From Diploscapter coronatus (taxonomy: Eukaryota > Nematoda > Chromadorea > Rhabditida > Rhabditidae), in the NCBI GenBank assembly GCA_964036155.1, contig OZ038423.1, positions 13,035,249 to 13,099,248 of the forward strand: a stretch of DNA of 64,000 bases, read 5' to 3'. A model generated the notes under the pieces. That model was not told the DNA's origin. It worked only from the letters and a program-made list of their open reading frames with translations, and made no database searches. Numbering within the stretch: the stretch's first letter is position 1; every line of letters begins with the position of its first letter. The position numbers were made by a program, and so were the translations under genes. Shown one piece after another: positions 12,159 through 23,312 of the stretch.

Positions 12159-15100
12159 TCATTCATGGAAAAGAAGTTTCATAGTTGCTTCGAATTTCTG
12201 CGCCTTCATCCGAATATCATCGAGATTCTCTGGTAATTCGTTCAGCCAACTGCTATATTCCTCAATGGCGCGATGGATGGCATTTTTTTCGTCTGGGGTC
12301 AGCTAAAATAGCGAAAATTTAGCTAAATTTAAAACTTTTCAATTAGTAGCGCGGAAAAAGGCAGTCGTCGAGTGTTGGAGAATGCAGAGAAATTTCTAAC
12401 TATCTTTATTAGAAACACTATTTCGTCGAGGGGATGAAAGAAGGTGATTAGAGTCTGCATCAGGGCTGCGCGAAGTCGAAGTTACTCTTTTTTACAAATT
12501 TTCTCTCTCCATACTATCATATCGACTATTGTGCTTTTCTGTCTTTTGTAAGAATTCGAAATTTTAGAGAAGACAAAATAAAACGAAATAATCGATACGC
12601 TAACGCGGAGAAAGAATTTGTAAAAAGAGTAACTTCGACTTCGCGAAGTTGACTTCGCGCATCCCCGATCTGCATGCCATTTTATACTTGAATAATCGCT
12701 TTTTGTGCATTGATAATACCCTTCCGTCATGAGTTTCGATCAAGTGATTCCATTGACCCAGTCTATTGTGCACAGATGTCTCGAAACGTCGTCTCAAAAC
12801 ACATGCCTCCTTGAACCTCTCATCGTCTTCGCTATGCTGTCTCGCCTCTGCGATATGATCCGCAACATCAGTCTAAAATCGGAAGGCTTCTGGCCTATTT
12901 GATATTGTTCACAAACCGCAGGCCTCCCTTTTCCTTTATATCTAGTTATGAATAGTTGTTCGCGACCAGATTCCACCTCTTTGTGGGTCACCGTCAAAAT
13001 ACCGTTTCCGTCGACCTTGAAGGTAGTCTGAATATTTTTTATTGATATATGGGTTATTTGCATGATATATTCCTTACAATGTGTTGGCTACCTCTCGGTA
13101 ACAATAGGAGATCATGCATTTCAATTTCGCCTATCATCATATTATCGCGTGTTCGAGGTCGTTCACCTTCATAAATTGCAGCGCTGAAGGACGGTTGATT
13201 GTCCTCTACGGTTCCTGTTTCCAGTGACTTCTTAAATGAGTAATGATTGATCATCAAATTATGAATCTGTCTTACTTCGCATGGATAAGTCGTGCCACGA
13301 GGTATGACGCGTTCCACGATGCGACCGTGAAGTTCCATACCAATCGATAACGGAACGGCCTCGCGAATATTCAGTTTTAGATAGACAGCGTCGTAGTTAT
13401 TATTGTTGTTGCCCCCAGGTATTGCTTGACTGTCAGTTCGGACTGGAACTGGAGCAGGCTCAGGTGGATTATATTCGGGATAGGATTGCGAAGCCAGAAT
13501 CGCTGCGCCGATTGCAATCGCCTGTATTTTTGTTGCTATCTGAAAATAGAATCTCCGAATTTACCTCGTCAGGATGAATGTTCTGAAGAATCTTCGAACT
13601 GCCGAAACGTTGTTGAAGAAGTGTTTTGATCAGTGGAATACGAGTCGATCCTCCCACAAGAAGCTGAAGTTAATAACGTCAGTTTTAAGAACAAAATGCA
13701 AGATGATTACGATATTATTGATGTCTTTAGGTCCTAGCCCTGCATTATTCAAAGCATCCTCGACAATAGCCATAGTGCCAAGAATTTTTGGTTTCAGCAT
13801 CTCATGAAATCGTCTCTGATTGATAATGTAGTTCAACTCGTAGGTTCTGTTCCCGACAACTACAGGCATCTAAACTTGCATCCATTAGCTTTTGACAAAA
13901 TATTAGCAAATACTTCAATCGTCTGATCGCCAATTATGTTAGACATATTTTCTTTGATCTCACGGCATCTGCTTCGTAGCTTGCGCCGCGTGTTTGAATC
14001 GTTCGGAAATCGGACTTGGTACATGGCTTGGAATTGATTGATGAAGTCGAGCGCGATTAGCTCATCAAAATCTTCACCTCCTAAAATACACCGTTTCGCA
14101 CACATATTCGATAACACATCATGCCAAGATGAGTGTCCCCTGCAATGCCCAAGATTTCCAATTCGCCGCCTGCCATTCTGCCGATAGAGACATCGAAGGT
14201 TCCTGCAAGAATAATATTCTCCTTTGTCCCTCCAAAGGGCTTTTGCAGAGGGAAGAGGAAGAGATGCTCGCAAGATTAACAATGTGTACTCTACGTTTCT
14301 GCACTCTGCTTTCTCGTTGTATTCTTCGCGAATACGTTCCTCGCTCCCTCTGCGAAATTCTCTCTTCAAAGACAATGAAGAGTACGGGGGCGTTCATTTA
14401 TAATTTTAGTACTCATTTTGCTCTTAAATTTACCCTAATAATTGTGATTGAAAACGATCAACGGGATCTTATTCTCGGTAATGGGAGAGAAATATGAAAA
14501 TATATGATTTTACCCACTTTCCAATTACGGATAGATCTGGGAATACCGATAACAGGGTAAAACTGTCTTTTATTAACATTGAGTCTGCAGTTTTTCGCGA
14601 ATAGATCGCTTCGGAACAATACAAATTGAAAACGGTTTTCAGGTTCGGAATCAACATAACAATTGCGCATATTTTTCATACAAAATTTGGTCAGAATAGT
14701 CAAGATAAAAATTTCAGGTATACTCAAACAGGGCACCGAAAGTTATATTGACGAAAAATTGCGCCAAACATCATATTCAACTTTGAACATTTGCGTTTTT
14801 TATCTATATCAAGTAATTTAAAAATGATCCAACCTCCTCCGAGATCGTAAATCAGTACTGTTTTGGCTTGATCACGTAGTTTCATGCAAAGTGCGATAGC
14901 GGCAGCAGTCGGTTCAGTAACGAGACGAAGGACGTTTAGCCCTGCCAATCTTGCCGCTTCCATCGTAGCCGAACGCTGACGGGTGTCGAAATACGCTGGC
15001 ACGGCAATCACAGCGTCTTGGACTTCATCGCCTCCAAAATGGTCCTGAAATATTGCAATGAATTTTTGCAAAACTAAACTTTTATCTACCTCTGCATACT

Positions 15101-15632
15101 GCTTCATTTTCTTCAGCAGCTCAGCTGCCACGTCTTCTGGTGAAATTCTCTCCCTTCTACCATTTCTTTCTATGTTTATCATCGCTTTGCCCTAAAATTC
15201 TCATTCAATTAGGCCTAATTGACATATTTTACCCTATTAGGTTCGTTTGGCTCCCGCACGACGTCGTACGACAGCGTTTGTTTGTCATTTATCACGTGTC
15301 CATCATCAAACTGTCTGCCAATCAAACGTTTCGCGTCTAAAACCTCTATAAATCTTCTAAACACTGATGACCTACCATAAATGAGGTTTTTCCCAGGATT
15401 AGGTGAATTAATTGCGGTGTCACCGACGTGCACATTGTCATTTTCAAAGTAAACATAAGATGGAGTGGTCGGTCTACCTGAAGAAATACATTGGATAACT
15501 CCGATTTCGAAAATCAATACCCAAGTCATTCAGGATGGTCTTTGGCATGTTATTTTCTTCTAATGACGCCACACAGCATCGTGTTGTGCCCAAATCAATT
15601 CCAATGAAGACCCTTTCCGGATTGTCACTCAT
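12159..15632 (-). CDS. Divergent HSP70-family chaperone, copy B
   Basis: This is a second, clearly paralogous HSP70 in tandem with copy A. Fourteen exons in transcript order: 15521-15632, 15376-15477, 15233-15336, 15090-15191, 14834-15044, 14125-14202, 13914-14080, 13711-13869, 13565-13663, 13276-13521, 13078-13230, 12917-13027, 12720-12872 and 12159-12302; 646 aa. Motifs include GIDLGTT, DAKRLIGRQF, VPAYFD, EPTAAAIAL, DLGGGTFDVSI, GGSTRIP and YEGERPRT. Compared with copy A it has two extra introns, one inside the first ATPase lobe (15337-15375) and one after HPDE (13522-13564). Intron 5 (14203-14833) is long for this gene, and intron 6 (14081-14124) starts with GC. A proline-rich then NNNNN spacer (residues 397-420) precedes a linker reading YLKLNIREAVPLSIG, where the usual linker Asp is Asn. 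The protein ends LLFHE, without EEVD. A 207-bp MITE lies in the last intron. Confidence 0.88.
12461..12667. mobile_element. 207-bp hAT-like MITE in the last intron of HSP70 copy B
   Basis: Terminal inverted repeats of roughly 40 bp pair across the element. The left end begins CAGGGCTGCGCGAAGTC; the right end, read in reverse complement, begins CGGGGATGCGCGAAGTC. The right arm has a 14-bp extra copy of the CGCGAAGT unit. The flanks form a near-perfect 8-bp target duplication: GTCTGCAT at 12453-12460 and ATCTGCAT at 12668-12675 (7 of 8). Termini and duplication length match hAT elements and the mini-element at 7722-7775. There is no coding capacity. Confidence 0.8.
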
Positions 15633-15964
15633 TGTAGTTCAAACCCTAAAATATTTCCGAATCGAGAAATTAAAATGTGTAAAATCGAAATAACTAATCA
15701 ATAATACGTGTAGAGAAAGTGCAAATAGATAGCGAGTGCCATAGGGGAGAATTGAAAATTAAAAGCTTTTATGCCATAACATTTGTCAGCAAGCGCAATA
15801 TTTAGTTAGTGTCTTTTTCCACTTCCTCGATTATTGTAGCATTCTTCCCGTGATAACAATTAGAGTTCATCAGAGTTTTCAATTCTTTCAATTTTCTGAT
15901 AACTTTATTCGCGATTAATCACAGAATCTTATGAAGAAAAGTTTATGCTCGACTAGGGACCACC
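15633..15964 (-). promoter_or_regulatory. Upstream block of HSP70 copy B, duplicated upstream of copy A
   Basis: This is the counterpart of 11704-12033. It has the same TTTTAG acceptor (15646-15647 on the minus strand) and the same 13-nt leader before the ATG. The match runs from the start codon to a shared GGGACCAC around 15957-15963 and then stops abruptly, 60 bp before the end of the rsef-1 coding region. This defines the far edge of the duplicated or converted tract. Confidence 0.65.
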
Positions 15965-16021
15965 ACGTATTTGTCAATTGAATGTTATGAGAAGTCTTTG
16001 TAAAAGAAGCTGAAACACGCA

Positions 16022-19000
16022 TTATGATTTGCATCTTGAGAAGCATCCAGTGTTCTGCTTTGGTTTTGGCGAAAGAATAACTCCGGAAGCTCGTACTTCG
16101 ATGTCTTCAATCGCCAGCAGTTCTCTGAATTCCTCTTCAATTTATCCCAGAAGACAATTTTTCTGCTATACCTGGCCAATTGAAGGATGGTTTGGTCGAC
16201 ATTTTGCCCATTCTTGGCGCTGGTTTCCACAAAGAGGACGCCAAGGCTCTGGAAACTCGAAAATATTTTGTTTTTAATTTAAAAGTCAGTGTACCGCTGC
16301 CACTGCTGCTCCATCGCTCTTCGGCACACCATCATTGCCCGACCTCAGATCAGACTTGTTTCCAACCATGATTATTGGGATATTTCTTTCTACCGACTCC
16401 TGAAAACCGTTATTACTTTTATAATTCAGAACTCATTTCGAACCTTAATGGTGTCGATCCAGTCCCTCACTCTCAAGAACGAGTGCTCAGAGGTGACGTC
16501 GTACACGAGGATGGCTCCGTCTGCTCTTCTGAAGTAGGACTTGCACAGGGAGCGGAATCTGAAATATTTCGCAATGGAGCAAGTTTTTCCCGGGTTTGTC
16601 TACCTTTCCTGCCCAGCCGTGTCCCACAACTGAAGAGCGACATTGTGCCCGTCGACATTGACAGTCTTAATGTGAAAGTCCACCCCAAGCGTGGAGGGAA
16701 GTCCGGAGGAGAATTCGTTCTTCACCAAACGGAACACCAAGCTGCTCTTGCCTACTGCGGCATCTCCGCACATCACGATTCTGAAGGTGCGTTCAGCAGG
16801 GCCGTTGGCTTCGTTCAGACCCTGGAAAATCATCAGCATCTCTTGAGCGTTCTTGTGAAGATGCTTACAACCAAAGCCTTCTCCACTGGCGTAGCCTTAA
16901 CATCAGTGTCGCTCGAATTATTGGAACCACCGTCCATGGTCAGGCCGGAATCTCCTGTAATTAGGAAGAAACTAGAATATTTAAGGAAAGGAGGTGGTCA
17001 CCATCGTCGTCCATCCCATAACTCCCCAAGTTACTCTGGGACGTTTGGCTGTAGAGGTTTCCGGCGAGCGGGGATTGACCTTGAAGCGACCCAACCGGGG
17101 AATCGCGGTACATCGACGGAGATGGGGTTCTCTGAAGAGCGTCTTGATGAAGAAACGTATAGAAAAAAAACGTTACCAGATTGAATTGGCGCAGGACTGC
17201 TGCACGGTTATCCAAAGCGAATCTCAAGCTCTCGTTAGTCTCATGGAGTTTGTTGTTGGCGTCACTAAAGGCCAATCTTTTGCCGAACAAGGAAGTTTGA
17301 GCTCACAATAAAAGTTGCAGTTGACGTTGCATGTTCTCGGCTTCACCAGCAGACTTGCCGAATTGTTCTGGAACCGAGTTTTTTTTTAAAATAATTTCTT
17401 CTAAAACATCAGCGTTACCTTTGTGACGAACAAGTTCACTCTCTTTGTGCTCATAGTCTGATCGAATATGGGCGAGTTCAGACTTGATCATAGCGAGTTC
17501 AAGGTGGTTCTCAGCGAGCCCCTTCCTCAGTTCGTCGTTTTCATCATTAACTTCCTAAACATATATTTTTGTATTAAATTTCTGAAATAAATCATTTTCA
17601 CTAGAGATATTCCATCCCAAAAATGCTCTGAAACCTACCCTCAGCTTCTCATGGAGCTTCTTCTCCTGGCTTAATTTTTCGCCCTCCTGCTCCAGAACCC
17701 GTTCCATCTTCTGCAATCGTGCGATGTTCTCCCGCATTTCCCTCATTTCGGATTCGAGTTTCTCACGCATCTCCTCTTTTTCCCGGTTGAGCCGTTCTCG
17801 CTCCTGAAATCACAGCCGATATTTTCACTCCGTTTATCTGTAATCTTGGTAAATAGCATACCTCTTCTCGGGCTTTCTTCTGCGCTATTTGTAATTGCTC
17901 GTCGATTTCGGATTCCACTTCTTCCATACGACGATTGTACATTTCTCTTTCGCTAAATTTTTTAATGGGTTTTTGAAATGTTCTTTAAGGAAAACTGAAA
18001 AGTTAATTCTGAAAAGAATAACTATTCTACAGAGTTTTCGTCTTTCCGAATTTCTGAAACATCTAGGTTTACCTTTCATAAACATGTTGAAGTTTCTCGT
18101 TTTCGTGTTTCTTCTCCTTCAATTCTTTGTAGAAGGATCCAACGACTTTTTCGTATTTCTTCAAGAGTTGAGGCATGCCGGCGCTTTGCAGCTGCTGATA
18201 CAGCATGAGGACTTCGTCTTGGCTAAAAATGATGTACTTTTAGATATAGAAACCTCCATAGAATAGAAGCCTCTGCGTTATTCAAAAATCTTACCAAGGC
18301 ATAGCAAAGTCGATCCCCACATTAGTGTCGGACTCTGATTGAATCTCATCTTCGAAGGGGGCCAGTAGATTAGGTCGGTTCTAAGTTTTTCTTTAAATAG
18401 AAGGTCGGGAGGTCATAGTAAATTTTACAGAAGTTTCCGCGTCGCTATCGAAAATTTCCTCTTCTTGTCTAAATCTCTGTCTTCGCTTGACCAAAGGCGC
18501 TGGACGTCCCGAGGAACCACTTCTAATGGAAACGCGACGTTGCATGCCGCTTCTTCCTGGAGGAATAATTGGCTAATCATGCTAATTAAGTTAGAGCAAA
18601 TTGACATTTAATTACAGAAAACTAGATAAACTTATGATCACATCGACAATAAACAATTAAACTAAAATAAATACTCTTCTGGACTTGACAATTTTCAGAA
18701 ACATACACAGTTTCAATCATGCTACACTTAGCATGCCTAACCTATGTCAGCGATAAATTCTTCAAAGCTCTCATCCACTTTCGTAACATAATCATCTGTT
18801 AGTAAGGCGTGAATTAGAATATTAGTTATAGATAATTAGGGTGATTAAGTAAGTGAATTACCATGTTTTTCGCCATTTATAACGGCGCTCTCGAAACCAA
18901 CAACGAACTCATTCTTCTCGATATGCCCAGAACCATCGGTATCTAATTGGGTAAAAATGAAGGAGACGTCCTGAAATATATAAATTAAAATAAAAAAAAC

Positions 19001-19593
19001 GAATAAATCGATAAATAATGATATTTATTTAAATTAAATACACTAATCTTTCTTCGTAACAACTTTCAACTTCAAAGAATATCATGATACTCTATTTCAC
19101 ACAAAATTTCCACTCCCCCAATTTGTCTCGTTTCTTATTCGTCTCCATTTTCACTTATCTCTCAGCTAACGATTCTAAATATGCCTAAATTATTGTAAAG
19201 GAGAAAATCGAAACCTTCCTTCGCTGGAAGTATGAGGGAAGAATAGGAAAAATAACGTGTGAAAATAGGAGAATAATAAGAAACGAGAAAGATGAAGGAG
19301 AGAGAAGATTTTATGGGAAAATACAGGATATTTAAAATAAATACTAGGAACTTCTGGAAAAAAATGAGAAAACTTTCGGAAGCTTCAGATAAAATTTAAA
19401 ATTCTCCAAACTTAAAGGAGATTTCCAAAAAAAAAGCTAAAGAAGCTTCAAGATGATTTAAAAATAATGAAACTTCTAACTTTACCTGATCGTCCAGCTC
19501 CGGGCAAACCTTCTTCAGATCTTGTTCAGTCAAGTAACCCTTCCCCTCGGAATCGCATATTTGAAATAACCGCTCGACCTCGGTTTTGTCCAT
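16022..19593 (-). CDS. rsef-1: RASEF/Rab45-type EF-hand and Rab GTPase protein
   Basis: This is a predicted atypical Rab of the RASEF/Rab45 family, which acts in membrane traffic, with C. elegans RSEF-1 as the likely orthologue. Eighteen exons join in phase, from 19486-19593 and 18862-18970 (EF hands) through 17177-17952 (coiled coil) to 16604-16821, 16444-16558, 16295-16399, 16172-16248 and 16022-16124; 669 aa. EF hand 1 (residues 14-25, [12 protein letters not shown]) is degenerate; EF hand 2 (46-57, [12 protein letters not shown]) is canonical. A charged coiled coil spans roughly residues 170-370, then a Ser/Pro-rich linker. The GTPase has GDAAVGKS (483-490), WDTAGQE (530-536), NKSD (589-592) and ETSAK (618-622). 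The C-terminus ends GCFSRCKS, with no CC, CxC or CaaX in standard position. The gene precedes the HSP70 pair on the same strand by 390 bp, too far for a typical operon. Confidence 0.92.
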
Positions 19594-20862
19594 AGTTATC
19601 TTAACACGAATGATAGAGAAAGATTGACAAATTAAAAGGGTAGAGCAATTTTATGAATGAACACGCCGCAATAAAATCGAATTTAATAATGGAATGAAAT
19701 ATTTTGATTCAATTGAGCAAGTGAAAGGAAAATGTATTGATTTTCGGGAATAATGAAATAATAGACCCATAAAATCTTATCATTGCACTATGTTCACTAG
19801 ATTACTACGATGCTAGCAGATTATATGACTTTTCAAAATTATAGCCGAAATTTTGAAACATACAATTTTATTAAAATTTGATAAGTTCGATGAAGTTCAA
19901 AATTTCGCAACATCCTTCATAACGAATTATGAAATATCTCGCGGAAATAAAAGGATATCGAAATTCGATTTTCGAATGGGGGAGTGATTTTTTCGTAGTC
20001 AACACTCAATATAACAGCTATTCAAACAATTACCCAATTCGAAAAAATCACAATATTTCATCGATTAAATGAAAATTTTAATAAACTGATTTCACAATAA
20101 CTAAACATCAATTTCCGAGAACTTTTCACGTTAATTCCAATTAATATTATGACGTTCATTTGATATATAGTTATTTAAAATGAAATTGAACAGTTTTAAA
20201 GAATGAAGAAATAGATTTTCATGCCAAATAAAGCGAGTGGCAAAAATGCGATTTTAAATCGATTTTTGAATTTTTCTCGATTTTCCATTTATCTCATTTT
20301 CAATTCGACTAATATGGGCTGTGAGTCGATGCATTCTCACATCGCATAAATGAAAAAAGTGCGATTTACTGAAATTATTCCATTTATTATATTTGCTCGT
20401 TCAGATTCCACACTCACATTATGAATTTTTCCTCATATTATTTATATAATTTAGATTGCTGATTATTGAAATACATACGTTACAGTTATTTTCTTATGAT
20501 TAGCCTTAAATTATAAATAGGTGATGAAGTAACCAAAATGATTGAATAAATAAACGCTTTGTTTGCTGAAAATACGGAAATATGTTACAATTATTTCCTT
20601 CTTAAAATCCCGGAAGAAACCATTATTGGTTAAAGCACTGACCCTGTTATAAAAATTGTATTCCAATTCAATTTCTAACACAAAAATGTCATATGCTTTG
20701 CATATTTTCACGGGACTGCTTATTTGCCGCTCATCCTGGCACGTTTTCAAGCACTTTCAGACACACGAGTTTTGACCCACCAATTTTACTGATAAGCTTG
20801 TTTGCATCCCATATTTAAACCTCTGTGATTTATTGGTAAAGCTATTTACTTCCCCCGTTAAA
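19594..20862. other. Upstream region of rsef-1, no gene seen
   Basis: AT-rich DNA directly upstream of the rsef-1 start and likely its promoter. A trans-splice acceptor is not evident near the ATG. No exon is supported on either strand. Confidence 0.5.
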
Positions 20863-21129
20863 ATGGTATTCTTTCTAGCATTTTTGGTAGTTCCCGAAAT
20901 GGCACTACTTTCCGGAATAGCGATTTCTAGCCCAAAGAATAGTAAACCTAAGCAGTCCAGATCAAGATCTTCAACTGTTAACTCTGGTAGGGGTTTCTTT
21001 CAGCTTGTAGAAAATCCTAGCATTTCAGAACTAGGCCGAAAATCCCGGTCTCAAACGAAAAGCTCGCTTTTCGAAATCGCACTTTATCCGTCGGCTAGAA
21101 GCTGTTCAAACTCTTTCAAAACTAGTTAG
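20863..21129 (+). CDS. Candidate small secreted basic peptide precursor (unconfirmed)
   Basis: A single open frame of 88 codons lies between rsef-1 and the second srh gene. It opens with a hydrophobic stretch that could be a signal peptide (MVFFLAFLVVPEMALLSGIA), followed by a strongly basic region rich in Ser, Arg and Lys. Possible prohormone cleavage sites include a GRK after SISEL, which would leave an amidated peptide end. A TATTTAAA box lies about 50 bp upstream. I recognise no known neuropeptide family, the frame may be chance, and splicing could change it. It is listed because no other gene explains the frame. Confidence 0.22.
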   Translation: MVFFLAFLVVPEMALLSGIAISSPKNSKPKQSRSRSSTVNSGRGFFQLVENPSISELGRKSRSQTKSSLFEIALYPSARSCSNSFKTS

Positions 21130-21349
21130 AGGACTTTTAATCGATATTCTTGATCTTAAGATGACATACCACAAACTATTGGTTTTTGTAGATTCTCATT
21201 ATAGATACATTATTCTTTGAAACATATGTAAATAGAACTTTCTTTATTTTACCCACTTCATATGGATAAATTTTTCTATCGTAATTACTAGATTCGTAAA
21301 ATTAGCCCGATTTCCGAGTAACAAATACAATGTTCTTGTATAACTGTGT

Positions 21350-23312
21350 TCAGTAGACAACCTGAAAGTTGAATTTTTGCCAAAAATATGAATCGCACAC
21401 TTACCACCGAACTAACCAAGATCGTTTGAATCCGACTTTTTGTGGAACAGAGTATGAAGCTGCGATACGGCTCATTAGCTCCAATTAGCGAAAACGTGGC
21501 GATACATCCGTGCAAGCCGATTAAAACAAAGCAGAAGTTATTCGCACCTGAATATCAATTTTTTATTTAAGCAAAAATTGGAATTATAAAAGAAAATTTA
21601 TAGATGTTTAACTCCCGTCAACTTATAAAGAATATTTTAAATTATAACAAAAATGATGTTAATAAAAGTAGTAAGAAAAATTATAATAGTGGAGTCTTCA
21701 TCAATTTGTAATGAAGTTTATGTAATTTTTACTTTCTGCTTTTACTAATTTTTATGAGAATACCTTGAGAGTAGATGGTCGTCATGAAGAAGAAAGTTAT
21801 AGGCAATTGGAGCACGAAGAACGGGATGGCTATCTGAAAATTGAAATGGCTAGAAACACGTCTGATAAACAGCTCATATCATGCTAAAATTCTAGGAAGT
21901 AGTCAAGCAATTCTAAAATTCAATATAAAATTCCTAGAAGTATTTGTTGAGTTCATAAATTACGCGGCTTTCACCTGTATGCATAGGGACTTTAGGTAAG
22001 TCCTTTGAATCTTTTTCCGGCGCTCTGACATGAACCCGGATTTTTTCAATACCAAGAACGAATCAACCGCGAAAAATATGACTATCGTGTAGATAAACCA
22101 CGCAAGGGCCGTGATGGTGATATGAATATAGCTGAGTTTGGTATTAGCGACTATCAAACAATTCCAACGGAATAACTCTTTGCGATTTATGGTTGGTGAC
22201 TAAATTTGTTTGTATGACATGTTATAATTTTGCTAGCGTTTCAGAAAAATTATTTTTTTTAATTATAAATTAAAATTTTTTTAATGTGAAAAGAAAAGTC
22301 GATCATTTAAGGCAAATATACATCATTTAAAATTGTGAAACTTACAAGTTGCATTAACTCGGCCTTGGCGACATTTTGATCGTCGGGATATGCCGGATAG
22401 ATGATAAGTGCGAGGTTGTAGACGAGGAGGAAAAAGAAGAGCCGAAAGGATAGTCGTTTCTTGCCCCGCAAAGCTCGGGGATGATCTGGGGGACAAATGA
22501 CATGATGGCGATGCTCGAATAGGTCCATCGTAGCTACCACTACCCCTATAAACATGTTTAGGTAGTTAATTAGTTAGCATTTTAAAATCGTTTAAAAACT
22601 TAGTGGTCAAGGCTGGACGAAAGTTTTTTTTTTCAAATTTTCATTTTTATACAACTTTAGATGATTACCCGCAAATAAAGTGATATAAAAATGTAGTTGA
22701 ATGGGCATAGGTATTCCTAGAAATGACATTAGTCCATTCGAGCATCCGGATAAATATGGAAAATACAATGTTGGCGCGGCACCTATCGCAGTTGTAAAAT
22801 CGAGAATAGAGTTGCTGAATTTTTAAAGCTAGTTTGTTTAATAATTAACAGAAATGATCTGGATTGATTGGAATCATGCATGAATATCTATAATTTTCGA
22901 ATATTTTGTAACTTATTTACGAACCTATCAGTTATCAAATTAATCATAATTTAGATTGAGAGAATGAAACATCAATTTCGTCGTAAATTACAAAATTCTT
23001 AAATTATTTTTAAACCTACCAAAGTTCATGATGCAGTAACAACCATTTGTAATTCTTCATGACTTTCGGCGTTTTGAATAGAATCAGAAAAATCCCGAAT
23101 GAATTTATAGGTAGTTCTACGAAGCCCATGATATTCTAAAATTAGTTTTAAAATCTAAATTTAAAAGGTGGTCTGGAACGATTTGTAGAAATATTTGGTG
23201 GGCATCTCAGTAAATTTCTTACAAATCACCCCAGACCTCCAAAATTGAATACCAAACAAATGACATAATTATCAATATTCTCTAACCATCGAAATGCTCT
23301 AGTTTGGTTCAT
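21350..23312 (-). CDS. Serpentine chemoreceptor, class H (Srh), second gene
   Basis: This is a predicted seven-transmembrane chemosensory GPCR. Eight exons in transcript order: 23253-23312, 23020-23135, 22669-22814, 22346-22545, 21975-22199, 21764-21833, 21405-21547 and 21350-21361, giving 323 aa, the usual Srh length. The first 20-codon exon (start 23312) was chosen because it joins in phase to the strong acceptor at 23136 and completes the N-terminal block before IMGFVELPINSFGIFLILFK. The protein has PYLSGCSNGLMSFLGIP in TM2-TM3, the conserved Q at the exon 5/6 junction, and the TM7 signature HGCIATFSLIGANEPYR. The coding end is very short, the last exon adding only VVY. Intron 1 contains a hairpin at 23167-23240. 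It is intact, and on the opposite strand to the first srh gene, from which it is well diverged. Confidence 0.85.
23167..23240. repeat. Imperfect hairpin in intron 1 of the second srh gene
   Basis: The left arm starts GGTGGTCTGGAACGATTTGT; the right arm in reverse complement starts GGAGGTCTGGGGTGATTTGT. Some 22 of 27 positions pair, around a loop of roughly 20 nt. It could be a small palindromic transposon remnant or a structured RNA. A convincing target duplication is not seen. The arms lie 12 and 31 bp from the intron ends. Confidence 0.6.

Noticed and set aside
13860..14375. Long minus-strand frame running through an HSP70 copy B intron
   Set aside because: It is read-through of the GC-AG intron region; homology shows exons 14125-14202 and 13914-14080 instead.
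16375..17184. 269-codon open frame on the plus strand
   Set aside because: It is antisense to the GTPase and linker exons of the RSEF gene, whose minus-strand exons have perfect motifs and phases.
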